Assembly: GCA_017991675.1 (NCBI GenBank)
Contig: JAGOQB010000015.1
Location: 1 to 61,063, forward strand
Length of the DNA stretch: 61,063 nucleotides
Reading direction: 5' to 3'
From: Phenylobacterium sp.
GTDB taxonomy: Bacteria > Pseudomonadota > Alphaproteobacteria > Caulobacterales > Caulobacteraceae
Numbering within the stretch: position 1 is the stretch's first letter; the number at the start of each line of letters is the position of its first letter. The translations under genes were made by a program, and so were the position numbers. This document shows positions 51,731 through 60,462 of the stretch, piece by piece. The notes below the pieces were generated by a model. The model saw nothing but the letters and a program-made list of their open reading frames with translations, was not told the origin of the DNA and ran no database searches.

Positions 51731-53899
51731 ATGCTTCGCCAGTACGAGCTGATCGACAAGGTCCGCTCGTACGACCCGACCGCCGACGAGGCGGTGCTGA
51801 ACCGCGCCTATGTCTACGCCATGCGCATGCATGGGTCGCAGAAGCGCGCGTCCGGCGACCCCTATTTCGCCCACCCGATCGAGGTGGCGGGCATCCTGAC
51901 CGACTACCGGCTGGACACCGCCACCATCGTCACCGCCCTGCTGCACGACGTGATCGAGGACACCCCGGTCACGCCCGACGACATCCGCGGCCTGTTCGGA
52001 CCCGAGATCACCGAGCTGGTCGAGGGGGTGACCAAGCTCACCAAGCTGGAACTGAACAGCGAACGCACCAAGCAGGCCGAGAACCTGCGCAAGTTCATCC
52101 TGGCCATTTCCAAGGACGTGCGCGTCCTGATGGTCAAGCTGGCCGACCGCCTGCACAACATGCGGACGCTGCACTACATCTCCAGCCCTGCCAAGCGCGA
52201 GCGGATCGCCCGCGAGACCCTGGACATCTATGCGCCGCTGGCCCGCTCGATCGGCTGTCACCGGATCTGCACCGAGCTGGAAGAGCTGTGCTTCGAGCAC
52301 CTGAACCCGGTGGCGCGCGACGCCATCGGCCGGCGGCTGGAGGCGCTGCGGATCGAGCAGGGCGAGGCGGTTTCGATCGTCTCGGGTGAAATCGCCGCCA
52401 AGCTGGAGACCGCCGGCATTCCGGCGCGGGTCTTCGGTCGGGAAAAGAACGCCTATTCGATCTGGCGCAAGCTGCAGCGCAAATCGATTGGATTCTCCCA
52501 GCTTTCCGACATCTACGCGTTCCGTGTGATCGTCGACACCGAGGCCGACTGTTATGCCGCCCTGGGGGTGATCCATCGCGCCTGGCCGAGCGTGCCTGAG
52601 CGGTTCAAGGATTTCATCTCGACGCCGAAGCGCAACAACTACCGTTCGCTGCACACGACGGTGGTCGGGCCCAAGGGCATGCGGATCGAGATGCAGATCC
52701 GCACCGAGACCATGGACCGGATCGCCGAGGACGGCGTGGCCGCCCACTGGCGCTACAAGAATTCATCCTACGGCTTCGACCCCGAGGACCAGGCCGCCGG
52801 CGGCGGGCGCGACCCGCTGGTCAACCTGCGCCATCTGGTCCAGGTGCTGGAGCATGGCGGCGACGTCGAGGAGCTGGTCGAGCACGCCAAGCTCGAAATG
52901 TACCTCGACCAGGTGTTCGTGTTCACGCCCAAGGGCAAGCTGGTCAGCCTGCCGCGCGGAGCGATGCCGCTGGACTTCGCCTATGCGGTCCATACCGACG
53001 TCGGCGACACCTGCATCGGGGTGAAGATCAACGGCGAGCTGAAGCCGCTGCGCACGACGCTGCAGAACGGCGACGTGGTCGAGGTGATCCGCGGCCCCAA
53101 GCCGGTGGTGCCGCCGGACTGGCGTTCGCTGACCGTCACCGGCCGCGCGCGCTCGGCGATCCGCCGGCATATCCGCCAGACCGAGCGCGACGAATTCGTG
53201 CGGCTGGGCCGGGCGAGCCTGGACCAGACCTTCGAGCGGGCCGGCAAGTCGCGCAAGGACGTGCTGCTGAAGCCGTCGCTGGAGCGGTTCGCGGTGGCTG
53301 GCGAGGACGACCTGTTCGAACTGGTCGGCCGCGGGCGGATCGCTCCGACCCAGGTGCTGGACGTGATCTTCCCCGGCCTGAAGGCCGCCGAACGCGAGGC
53401 TGCGGCGGCGACGCGCCGGATCGAGGGCGGCAAGGGCGCGCGGCTCTATGTGCGCGGCGGCGGGCTGACGCCGGGCGTCTCGCTGAACTTCGGCCAGTGC
53501 TGTACGCCGGTGCCGGGCGACCGCATCGTCGGCATCCTGGAGCCGGACGGCACCGGACTGACGGTGCACACCATCGACTGCGCGCGGCTGGCCGAGTTCG
53601 AGGACCGCGAGGAGCTGTGGCGCGACCTGCAATGGACGCCCGAGGCCGAGCGCAACACGGTGACGCTGTCCAAGCTGACCGCCACGATCCGCAATGCCCC
53701 CGGCGTGCTGGGTCAGGCCTGCACGGCGATCGGCGAGGCGGGCGGCAACATTGTCAACCTGCGCATGCACCGGCGGCAATCGGACTTCTTCGACGTGGAC
53801 TTCGACGTCGAGGTCAAGGACGCCCGGCACCTGACGAACATCGCCGCGGCGCTGCGCGCCTATCCCAGCATCGAGACGGTCGACCGCGCCAAGGGGTGA
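51731..53899 (+). CDS. spoT: Bifunctional (p)ppGpp synthetase/hydrolase (Rsh)
   Basis: A 722-residue RelA/SpoT homologue. The HD hydrolase domain is intact (HGSQKRASGDPYFAHPIEVA; ALLHDVIEDT; KLADRLHNMRTL). The synthetase domain follows (GREKNAYSIWRKLQRKS; DIYAFRVIVDT; KRNNYRSLHTTVVGPKGM), then TGS (VFVFTPKGKLVSLPRGAMPL), and a C-terminal zinc-finger/ACT region (NFGQCCTPVPGD; ATIRNAPGVLGQACTAIGEA). Alphaproteobacteria usually have this single enzyme for both activities. The hydrolase residues support bifunctionality. Confidence 0.96.
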   Translation: MLRQYELIDKVRSYDPTADEAVLNRAYVYAMRMHGSQKRASGDPYFAHPIEVAGILTDYRLDTATIVTALLHDVIEDTPVTPDDIRGLFGPEITELVEGVTKLTKLELNSERTKQAENLRKFILAISKDVRVLMVKLADRLHNMRTLHYISSPAKRERIARETLDIYAPLARSIGCHRICTELEELCFEHLNPVARDAIGRRLEALRIEQGEAVSIVSGEIAAKLETAGIPARVFGREKNAYSIWRKLQRKSIGFSQLSDIYAFRVIVDTEADCYAALGVIHRAWPSVPERFKDFISTPKRNNYRSLHTTVVGPKGMRIEMQIRTETMDRIAEDGVAAHWRYKNSSYGFDPEDQAAGGGRDPLVNLRHLVQVLEHGGDVEELVEHAKLEMYLDQVFVFTPKGKLVSLPRGAMPLDFAYAVHTDVGDTCIGVKINGELKPLRTTLQNGDVVEVIRGPKPVVPPDWRSLTVTGRARSAIRRHIRQTERDEFVRLGRASLDQTFERAGKSRKDVLLKPSLERFAVAGEDDLFELVGRGRIAPTQVLDVIFPGLKAAEREAAAATRRIEGGKGARLYVRGGGLTPGVSLNFGQCCTPVPGDRIVGILEPDGTGLTVHTIDCARLAEFEDREELWRDLQWTPEAERNTVTLSKLTATIRNAPGVLGQACTAIGEAGGNIVNLRMHRRQSDFFDVDFDVEVKDARHLTNIAAALRAYPSIETVDRAKG

Positions 53900-53938
53900 G
53901 GGACCGGCGCTCCCGCCTGGAGAGCGCCGCGCCCGCAA

Positions 53939-54376
53939 TCAGTGAATGGACTGGGAGTGCTCGCCGCCCGGCCGCACGATGCCGCCGAGCGCTTCGCCGG
54001 TGCGGGAGGTCTGACCGACCGAGGCGAGGTCGGCCAGCGAGACGATGCCGATCAGCCGCTTGTCGCGGTTGAGCACCGGCAGGCGACGCACCTGGATGTC
54101 GCCCATGTTGCGCAGGACGGCGTCGCTGTCGTCGTCCTCGAAGCAGTATTTGACCTCGCGGCTCATCACGTCGGCGACCTTGGCGTCCGGGCCCTTGCCC
54201 AGCGCGATGCCGCGCACGCAGATGTCGCGATCGGTGATCATGCCGACCAGCCGGTCGCCGTCGGCGACGGGCAGGATGCCGGCGTCGAGCTCGGCCATCA
54301 TCCGCGATGCGTCGCGCAGGGACTCCTGCGGACTGGCCATCTTGACGTTGCGGGTCATGCAATCGGCGACTTTCAT
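53939..54376 (-). CDS. Tandem CBS-domain protein
   Basis: A 145-residue protein made of two CBS domains (MKVADCMTRNVKMASPQESL / GILPVADGDRLVGMITDRDI and VADVMSREVKYCFEDDDSDA / RRLPVLNRDKRLIGIVSLAD). Such pairs form a Bateman module that binds adenine nucleotides. GGAG precedes ATG 54376. An exact EcfG-type promoter lies 55-79 bases upstream, so it is probably a general-stress protein. Confidence 0.92.
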   Translation of the reverse strand: MKVADCMTRNVKMASPQESLRDASRMMAELDAGILPVADGDRLVGMITDRDICVRGIALGKGPDAKVADVMSREVKYCFEDDDSDAVLRNMGDIQVRRLPVLNRDKRLIGIVSLADLASVGQTSRTGEALGGIVRPGGEHSQSIH

Positions 54377-54430
54377 GTCGGGACTCCGTACCTTTGGGGG
54401 AGCCGGCGACGCGGGCCGGCCTCTGCGGCA

Positions 54431-54455
54431 AACGGCCGGGGACGGCGGGCGTTCC
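54431..54455 (-). promoter_or_regulatory. EcfG-type promoter of the CBS protein gene
   Basis: On the minus strand GGAAC (54455-54451), a 16-base spacer and CGTT (54434-54431) match the EcfG consensus exactly. The -10 is 55 bases before ATG 54376. Confidence 0.75.
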
Positions 54456-54495
54456 GAGGGGGCGGCGGCGAGGCGGCCATGCGCCCAAAACAGCG

Positions 54496-54525
54496 AAGCC
54501 CGGGGGTCGAGGACCCACCGGGCTT
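54496..54525. repeat. Hairpin
   Basis: AAGCCCGG (54496-54503) pairs with CCGGGCTT (54518-54525), with GGGTC/GACCC extending the stem inside. A short AAAA tract precedes it on the plus strand (TTTT after it on the minus strand). Confidence 0.6.
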
Positions 54526-54637
54526 CAAGTCCGACTATCGTTTTCCATCGCTGGCTGATTTGTCGGGCTGGTTTTCGACTTTCATCTCCAACCGTCTGAT
54601 CAACGGGCGACCGGGACGATGGGTTCCGGCCGACCGC

Positions 54638-54656
54638 AAAAAATCCGAAGGCGGAT
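54638..54656 (-). terminator. Terminator-like hairpin, minus strand
   Basis: On the minus strand ATCCG-CCTT-CGGAT (54656-54643) is followed by a run of Ts (54643-54638). The stem is only 5 bp but the T-run is clear. No minus-strand gene lies just upstream. Confidence 0.55.
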
Positions 54657-54693
54657 GAAAAAGCCCAGAAGGCCGCCTGGGCGCTTCTGGGCT
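54656..54693 (-). terminator. Terminator-like hairpin, minus strand
   Basis: AGCCCAGAAG (54662-54671) and CTTCTGGGCT (54684-54693) are perfect 10-bp inverted arms. Read on the minus strand they are followed by TTTTTCAT. This is a good intrinsic terminator without an obvious upstream gene. Confidence 0.65.
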
Positions 54694-54845
54694 CCGAGCC
54701 GATCTCGAGTTTGCGTTTCGGGGATCGGTCATGTCCGTAGACATGAGCTTGAACCGCACGGACGCGCATCGGTTCCCGGCCTGGTGGAACAAACTTCGCG
54801 GCGCCCGTTCTGCGGGGCCTGACATGGCGGGGATTCTCCCGTCAC

Positions 54846-56582
54846 ATGGGCGCCATGCACAAGCCGCTCGCGCTCGCCGCCGTCCTGCTCGCCTCCACCG
54901 CCGCCCAGGCGAGGTCGCCCCAGGCCTATGACGTCCTGATCCGCAACGCCCAGATCTATGACGGTTCGGGCGCGGCGCCGTTCAAGGGCGAGGTGGCGAT
55001 CGCCGAGGACCGCATCGCCTATGTCGGGCCCAAGGCGCCCGAGGGTGCGCGCACGGTGATCGACGCCGGCGGCAAGGCGGTCTCGCCCGGCTTCATCAAC
55101 ATGCTGTCGTGGGCCACCGACAGCCTGATCGCCGATCCGCGCGGACTGTCGGACCTGAAGCAGGGCGTCACCTTGGAGGTGATGGGCGAGGGCAGCTCCA
55201 TGGGCCCGCTGAGCCCGCAGATGAAGCGGCTGGAAACCCAGCGCATGGGCGACATCATGTACGACATCGCCTGGACCAGCCTGGACGAATACCTGACCTG
55301 GCTGACCAGGCGCGGATCGGCGCTGAACGTCGCCTCGTTCGTCGGCGCGGCCACGGTGCGCGAGCACGTGCTGGGCGAGGGCGACGTCGACCCGACGCCC
55401 GAGCAACTGGCGGCGATGCGCAAGCTGGTCGTCGAGGCGATGCAGGACGGGGCGCTGGGCGTCGGCTCGTCGCTGATCTATGCGCCGGCCAGCTATGCCG
55501 AGACGCCCGAGTTGGTCGCGCTGGCGAGCGAAGCGGGACGCTGCGGCGGCATCTATATCAGCCACATGCGCTCGGAGGCTGACCGCCTGCTGGAGGCGAT
55601 CGACGAGCTGATCGAGATATCCAGGCAGTCGGGCGCGCCGGCCGAGATCTATCACCTCAAGCAGGCCGGCAAGGGCAACTGGGACAAGCTGGACCCGGCG
55701 ATCGCCCGCATCGAGGCGGCGCGGGCGGCGGGCCATCGGATTACGGCCGACATGTACACCTATACCGCCGGTTCGACGGGCCTGGACGCAGCCATGCCGC
55801 CCTGGGTGCAGGCTGGCGGGGTGGAGAGCTGGACCCAGCGCCTGAAGGACCCGGCGACCCGCGCCAAGGTCATCGCCGAAATGCGGCAGGAGAAGCCGGC
55901 CTTCGAGAACCTCTATCGTCACGCCGGGGCCGAGGGCACGCTGCTGGTGGGGTTCAAGAACCCGGCCCTGAAGGGACTGACCGGCAAGACCCTAGCCCAG
56001 GTGGCCAAGGACCGCGGCGTCTCGCCCGAGGACGCGGCCATCGACCTGGTGATCGAGGACGGCAGCCGGGTGCAGGTGGTCTATTTCCTGATGTCCGAAC
56101 AGAACGTGGCGCGGCAGACGGCGCTGCCCTGGATGAGCTTCGGCTCGGACGCCTCGGCTCAAGCGCCGGAGGGCGTGTTCCTGAAGTCGAGCACCCATCC
56201 GCGGGCCTACGGCAATTTCGCGCGGCTGCTCGGCAAGTACGTGCGCGAGGAGAAGACGACGAGCCTGGCCGACGCCGTGCGCCGGTTGTCGGCGTTCCCC
56301 GCCCAGAACCTGGGGCTGAAGGACCGCGGGATGCTGAAGGCCGGCTACTATGCCGACGTGGTGGTGTTCGATCCGGCGACCATCGGCGACGTCGGCACCT
56401 ATGAGCAGCCCAAGCAGTTCGCGGTCGGGGTCAGCGACGTGTTCGTCAACGGCAAGCAGGCGCTGAAGGACGGCGAGCCGACCGGTCAGCTGGCCGGCCA
56501 GGTGGTGCGCGGGCGCGGCTGGAGCGGCTGGAGCGACGGCGGTTGCCGGGCGAGCGCCAAGGATTGGAGTTGGACATGGTGA
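54846..56582 (+). CDS. Exported D-aminoacylase-like amidohydrolase with atypical metal site
   Basis: A 578-residue exported protein (signal peptide ends near AAQARS). It has the amidohydrolase-superfamily layout of N-acyl-D-amino-acid deacylases: beta-sandwich YDVLIRNAQIYDGSGA, TIM barrel with LEVMGEGSS, ISHMRSEAD and EIYHLKQAGKG, late Asp in FGSDASAQAP, and the closing RGMLKAGYYADVVVFDP. The usual first-strand HxH (PGFIDxHTH) is replaced by PGFINMLSWATD, so two metal ligands are missing. It may use one metal or have altered activity. It overlaps the downstream amidase gene by 7 bases. Confidence 0.88.
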   Translation: MGAMHKPLALAAVLLASTAAQARSPQAYDVLIRNAQIYDGSGAAPFKGEVAIAEDRIAYVGPKAPEGARTVIDAGGKAVSPGFINMLSWATDSLIADPRGLSDLKQGVTLEVMGEGSSMGPLSPQMKRLETQRMGDIMYDIAWTSLDEYLTWLTRRGSALNVASFVGAATVREHVLGEGDVDPTPEQLAAMRKLVVEAMQDGALGVGSSLIYAPASYAETPELVALASEAGRCGGIYISHMRSEADRLLEAIDELIEISRQSGAPAEIYHLKQAGKGNWDKLDPAIARIEAARAAGHRITADMYTYTAGSTGLDAAMPPWVQAGGVESWTQRLKDPATRAKVIAEMRQEKPAFENLYRHAGAEGTLLVGFKNPALKGLTGKTLAQVAKDRGVSPEDAAIDLVIEDGSRVQVVYFLMSEQNVARQTALPWMSFGSDASAQAPEGVFLKSSTHPRAYGNFARLLGKYVREEKTTSLADAVRRLSAFPAQNLGLKDRGMLKAGYYADVVVFDPATIGDVGTYEQPKQFAVGVSDVFVNGKQALKDGEPTGQLAGQVVRGRGWSGWSDGGCRASAKDWSWTW

Positions 56583-57835
56583 GCATCGCCGAACGTCGCC
56601 GGCTGGGAGGGCGGCTGCACGCCTTCACCCAGGTGTTCGATCCGCCGCTGGGAACGGGCGGTGGGCCGACGTTTGCGATCAAGGACCTGATCGACGTGGC
56701 GGGCGCGCCGACCGGCGGCGGCGGCGTGGTTCCGCTGGATGCGGCGCCGAAGGACCACGCCCTGGCGGTGCAGCGGCTGCTGGACGCCGGTTACCTGGCG
56801 GTGGGCAAGACCCATACGGTCGAGCTGGCGTTCGGCGGCTGGGGCACTAATCGATCGGTCGGCGCGCCGTGGAACCCCTGGGACGGGGCCGTGCACCGCG
56901 CGCCGGGCGGCTCGTCCAGCGGTTCGGCGGTGGCGGTGGCGAGCGGCCTCTGCGACGTGGCGCTGGGCACCGACACCGGCGGCTCGATCCGCATTCCGGC
57001 CGCGGCCTGCGGCGTGGTGGGCCTAAAGCCCGGACGCGGGCTGGTCTCGACGCGGGGCGTGCATGACCTGGCGCCCAGCCTGGACACGCTGGGCCCGCTG
57101 GCGCGGACGGTGGCGGATGCGGCCCGCGTGCTGGAGGTGATCTCCGGACCGGACGGCGGGGGGGCGGCGCGCCCGCGCTTCGACTCCGGCGCGGCGCTGG
57201 CGAGCGACGTGCGCGGCTGGAAGGTGGCGGCGTTGCCGATGGAGACGATGCCAGCGATCCACCCGCAGGTCGCCGAGCTTTACCAAGCCGCCATTGCAAG
57301 GCTGGCGGACCTGGGCGTTCAGGTCGAGACCGCCCGCACGCCGCGGCCGTTCGCCGACTACTTCATCCCCAACGGCTGGCTGATGGCGGCCGAGGGCTGG
57401 CGTGTGCGGGCTGCGCACATCGAGGCCAATGGCGAGCTCATGGACCGTTGGGTGGTCAAGCGGTTCGAGGCCGGCCGCAGCGTCACCGACGCCGAGCTGG
57501 CCCGGGCGCTGGCCCGGCGCGCGGCCGACCAGCGCGAGTTCCAGGACTGGATGGCGCCCTATGGCGCGCTGCTCTCGCCGACGCTGCCGATCCCGGCGCC
57601 GCCGATCGAGGACGTCGATGAGACCGCCTCGCCGTTCTCGGCCATGACCCGGGCCGGCAACTATCTGGACCTGCCGGCCGCCAGCGTGCCGATGGGGCTG
57701 ACCGACGGCGGCCTGCCGGCCGGCCTGCAGATCATGGGGCGGATGGCCGACGAGGCCTCCGTTGTCGCCCTGGCGGCGGCGTACGAGGCGGTGTCGGGAT
57801 GGAACGGCCGGCGGCCCGACCTGTCGGGGTTTTAG
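56576..57835 (+). CDS. Amidase-signature enzyme
   Basis: A 419-residue amidase. The Ser-cisSer-Lys triad is visible: Lys in FAIKDLIDVAG, cis-Ser in GGSSSGSAVAVASG and nucleophile Ser in GTDTGGSIRIPAAACG. TTGGAG sits just upstream of ATG 56576, and the 7-base overlap with the amidohydrolase gene implies translational coupling. The pair suggests sequential hydrolysis of acylated or amidated amino acids. Its stop overlaps that of the convergent gene (TTAG at 57832-57835). Cytoplasmic; no signal peptide. Confidence 0.92.
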   Translation: MVSIAERRRLGGRLHAFTQVFDPPLGTGGGPTFAIKDLIDVAGAPTGGGGVVPLDAAPKDHALAVQRLLDAGYLAVGKTHTVELAFGGWGTNRSVGAPWNPWDGAVHRAPGGSSSGSAVAVASGLCDVALGTDTGGSIRIPAAACGVVGLKPGRGLVSTRGVHDLAPSLDTLGPLARTVADAARVLEVISGPDGGGAARPRFDSGAALASDVRGWKVAALPMETMPAIHPQVAELYQAAIARLADLGVQVETARTPRPFADYFIPNGWLMAAEGWRVRAAHIEANGELMDRWVVKRFEAGRSVTDAELARALARRAADQREFQDWMAPYGALLSPTLPIPAPPIEDVDETASPFSAMTRAGNYLDLPAASVPMGLTDGGLPAGLQIMGRMADEASVVALAAAYEAVSGWNGRRPDLSGF

Positions 57836-58203
57836 GGCGCGCCGTAGTGGACGCGGGCGGGCAGGCCCGGTGAGATGTGGCCGGCGCCCTTGGGCTTCGG
57901 CTGCGCGGCGGCGTCCGCGGTCTTGACCTCGTCGGCCGACTTGGCGGGGCAGAAGACCTTGATGGCGCAGAAATCGACCTTGCGGTGGCGCAGCGACAGG
58001 GTCCAGCGCGCCAGCCGGGTGACCTCGGTCAGCCGGCCGGGCTTGAGGCGCTGCAGGCCCCAGCGGCCCCAGACCTCGCCGCCATTGACCAGGCGGCCGA
58101 GGGTCATCGGCGCGCGCGTGGCGGCGGCGGCTTCTGCGGCGAGGGCGGCGGTGGAGACGACGATCACGCCGAGCGCCCCTGCGAGAAGGACCTTGCCACG
58201 CAT
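57832..58203 (-). CDS. Exported basic protein of unknown function
   Basis: A 123-residue protein with a signal peptide (MRGKVLLAGALGVIVVSTAALAAEA) and a basic mature part (LQRLKPGRLTEVTRLARWTL; CAIKVFCPAKSADEV with two Cys that may pair). The Pro/Lys-rich tail (QPKPKGAGHISPGLPARV) is likely disordered. ATG 58203 was chosen because it opens the signal peptide. Family unknown. Convergent with the amidase gene and overlapping by 4 bases. Confidence 0.7.
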   Translation of the reverse strand: MRGKVLLAGALGVIVVSTAALAAEAAAATRAPMTLGRLVNGGEVWGRWGLQRLKPGRLTEVTRLARWTLSLRHRKVDFCAIKVFCPAKSADEVKTADAAAQPKPKGAGHISPGLPARVHYGAP

Positions 58204-58351
58204 CACCACTACCCCAGACTGCTCGCCGCCGACGCGGCCACGTTGTCGACGCCCCTGGCGAACCGTCGTTATCGGCCATTCCTGCCGATGCATTAGGGCG
58301 CTCATGTGGCGAGGAGGGCGGCAGATTGCAACTCCAGGCAGCGTCGAAACT

Positions 58352-59044
58352 TCATCGAGCCTTGGCGGCCCGCTCGCGCGCCGTCCGCTGCTGGAGGGCG
58401 ATGCCCTGGCGGGTTTCGTCGAGGATGCGGGCGATGATCGGGTCGGTCTGAATCGCCCTCCAGTAGGCCGCCAACCGCGGCAGGGCGAGCAGCGGGTCGG
58501 GCGTGCCGAAGGCGCTGGGGATCCACTCGCTGGCCAGCACCAGCTGCGGGGCGATGGCGCCGTCGGCCTGGGTCAGGCCCTGGCCGACCGCATAGCCGTC
58601 GGTCCCGATGAAATCCTCCAGATAGGCCAGGGCCTCGGCCAGCTTGCCGGCGGCGGCCTCGACCACGGCCGGCTCCCAGTGGCGGCGCGAGCGGCCGGCG
58701 AGGGTGAACAGCGGGACCATGGCCATGACCACGTAGAAGTCGCAGATCCGCGACAGCAGCCGCATTTGCGCGCGGTCCCAGGGATCGGCCGGCCGCAGGG
58801 CGGGTTCGGGATAGGCGTCCTCGAGATACTCGCAGATCACCTCCGATTCCGGCAGGGCGCGGCCATCGTCGAGCACCAGGGTCGGCACCCGGCCGATCGG
58901 ATTGACCTTGAGGTATTCGGCCTTGGTTTCCTCCGACGCGCCGAAGCCGGGCGGATGGATGATCTCGACCTCGATCCCCTTGGCGTAGAGCAGCAGGCGC
59001 ACCCGACTGGGAAACGGCGAGTCATAGGTCTGAAACAGCTTCAC
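58352..59044 (-). CDS. Glutathione S-transferase family protein
   Basis: A 230-residue GST. The N-terminal thioredoxin fold (VKLFQTYDSPFPSRVRLLLY; NPIGRVPTLVLDDG with cis-Pro; LPESEVICEYLED with the glutathione-binding E-S) is followed by the helical C-terminal domain (GQGLTQADGAIAPQL). GTG 59044 with GGGGAGG upstream fixes the start; the much longer frame overlaps pyrE. It is divergent from pyrE. The substrate is unknown; a Ser in DSPFPSRVR may activate the thiol. Confidence 0.9.
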   Translation of the reverse strand: MKLFQTYDSPFPSRVRLLLYAKGIEVEIIHPPGFGASEETKAEYLKVNPIGRVPTLVLDDGRALPESEVICEYLEDAYPEPALRPADPWDRAQMRLLSRICDFYVVMAMVPLFTLAGRSRRHWEPAVVEAAAGKLAEALAYLEDFIGTDGYAVGQGLTQADGAIAPQLVLASEWIPSAFGTPDPLLALPRLAAYWRAIQTDPIIARILDETRQGIALQQRTARERAAKAR

Positions 59045-59122
59045 CGGTCCGTCCTCCCCAGGCGAATTGGTCGATGACAGCATGCCGGGGGTTCGGTAAT
59101 CCGCAAAGTCAGGAGACCCGAC

Positions 59123-59707
59123 ATGAACACTGAAGACGTCCTGGAAGAATTCCGCGCCTCGGGCGCGCTGCGCGAAGGCCATTTCGTGCTGTCGAGCGGC
59201 CTGCATTCCGGGACGTTCCTGCAGAAGAACCTGGTGTTCCAGTATCCGGAGCGCACCGCGCGGCTGTGCAAGGCGCTGGCCGAGAAGATCAAGGAAGCCG
59301 TGGGCGAGGTCGACCTCTGCATCTCGCCGGCCGTCGGCGGGATCATTCCGGGGTATGAGACCGCGCGGCAACTTGGCGTGCCGTCGATGTACGTCGAGCG
59401 CGAGGGCGGCGAGTTCAAGCTGCGCCGGGCGTTCGAGATCCCGCCGGGCGCGCGGATCGCCATGGTCGAAGACATCGTCTCCACCGGCCTGTCGTCGCGC
59501 GAATGCGTGGAAGCCATCAAGAAGGCCGGGGGCAATGTCGTTGTCGCCGCCTGCATCGTCGACCGTTCGGGCGGCCGGGCCGACCCGGGTGCGCCGTTCG
59601 TGGCCCTGGCCCGGCTGGACGTGCCGGCCTATCCGGCCGACCAGCTGCCGCCCGAGCTGGCGGCGATCCCGGTCGAGGACCCGGGCAGCCGGAGACTGAG
59701 CAAGTGA
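59123..59707 (+). CDS. pyrE: Orotate phosphoribosyltransferase
   Basis: A 194-residue enzyme of pyrimidine synthesis (orotate + PRPP to OMP). N-terminal [20 protein letters not shown] and the PRPP-binding motif [17 protein letters not shown] are diagnostic. [17 protein letters not shown] fits the catalytic loop of the shorter alphaproteobacterial type. The stop overlaps pdxJ (GTGA). Confidence 0.96.
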   Translation: MNTEDVLEEFRASGALREGHFVLSSGLHSGTFLQKNLVFQYPERTARLCKALAEKIKEAVGEVDLCISPAVGGIIPGYETARQLGVPSMYVEREGGEFKLRRAFEIPPGARIAMVEDIVSTGLSSRECVEAIKKAGGNVVVAACIVDRSGGRADPGAPFVALARLDVPAYPADQLPPELAAIPVEDPGSRRLSK

Positions 59708-60462
59708 GCAAGCTGCGGCTGGGCGTGAACATCGACCACGTGGCGACCATCCGGAACGCCCGTGGGAGCACCTATCCCGACCCCGTGCGGGCGGCCGAAC
59801 TGGCCATCGCTGCGGGCGCGGACGGCATCACCGCCCACCTGCGCGAGGACCGGCGCCACATCTCGGACGCCGATATCGAGGCGCTGGCGGCGATCACCCG
59901 CAAGCGCGGGCGGCCGCTGAACTTCGAGATGGCGGTGACGCAGGAGATGGAAGCCATCGCCCTGGCCCACCTGCCGCATGCCGCCTGCCTGGTGCCCGAG
60001 CGGCGCGAGGAGCGCACGACCGAGGGCGGCCTCGACGTGGTCGGCGGCCATAACCACATCGCCCCGGTGGTGGCCAAGCTGGTCGCCGCCGGCGTGCGGG
60101 TCTCGTGCTTCATCGACGCCGACCCGGCCCAGGCCGCCGCCGCCAAGGCGATGGGCGCGCAGGTGGTGGAGTTTCACACCGGCGCCTATTGCGACGCAGT
60201 TCGCGAGCGGTCGCCGGAAGCGCCGGCGCTGCTGGAGGGCCTGCGGGCCGCGGCGGCGGAAGCCGGGCGGCTGGGCCTGGAGGTCCATGCCGGCCATGGC
60301 ATCGACTACGAGACCGTCAAGCCGATCGCGGCGATCCCGGAAGTGATGGAGCTGAACATCGGCCACTTCCTGATCGGCGAGGCGATCTTCGTGGGGCTGA
60401 CGCCGGCGATCCACCGCATGCGGGCGCTGATGGATGAAGCGCGAGTGGGGAAGGCGGCGTGA
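59704..60462 (+). CDS. pdxJ: Pyridoxine 5'-phosphate synthase
   Basis: A 252-residue TIM barrel that makes pyridoxine phosphate. [70 protein letters not shown] and [10 protein letters not shown] are the conserved blocks. It starts at GTG 59704 overlapping pyrE by 4 bases and overlaps acpS by 4 bases, so the three genes are one operon. Confidence 0.97.
   Translation: MSKLRLGVNIDHVATIRNARGSTYPDPVRAAELAIAAGADGITAHLREDRRHISDADIEALAAITRKRGRPLNFEMAVTQEMEAIALAHLPHAACLVPERREERTTEGGLDVVGGHNHIAPVVAKLVAAGVRVSCFIDADPAQAAAAKAMGAQVVEFHTGAYCDAVRERSPEAPALLEGLRAAAAEAGRLGLEVHAGHGIDYETVKPIAAIPEVMELNIGHFLIGEAIFVGLTPAIHRMRALMDEARVGKAA

Larger units (their letters stand above)
54456..54845. other. Gene-free region with hairpins, possible minus-strand small RNA
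   Basis: Between the CBS gene promoter and the amidohydrolase start there is no convincing protein gene; short frames on both strands lack ribosome sites and family features. It contains three hairpins (54496-54525, 54643-54656, 54662-54693), the last two followed by T-runs on the minus strand. A minus-strand transcript starting in about 54700-54840 would end at them. GGAAC...CGTT with a 15-base spacer also occurs at 54786-54809. Confidence 0.4.

Noticed and set aside
54786-54809. GGAAC-N15-CGTT upstream of the amidohydrolase gene
   Set aside because: Spacing is 15, one shorter than the four exact sites and outside the known 16-17; kept only as a weak candidate.
54535-54825. Minus-strand 96-residue open frame in the gene-free region
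   Set aside because: Basic, low-complexity composition, no ribosome site and interrupted by terminator hairpins; not supported as a gene.
54731-54931. Plus-strand 66-residue open frame overlapping the amidohydrolase start
   Set aside because: Most of it is the signal peptide region of the amidohydrolase in another frame; no ribosome site.
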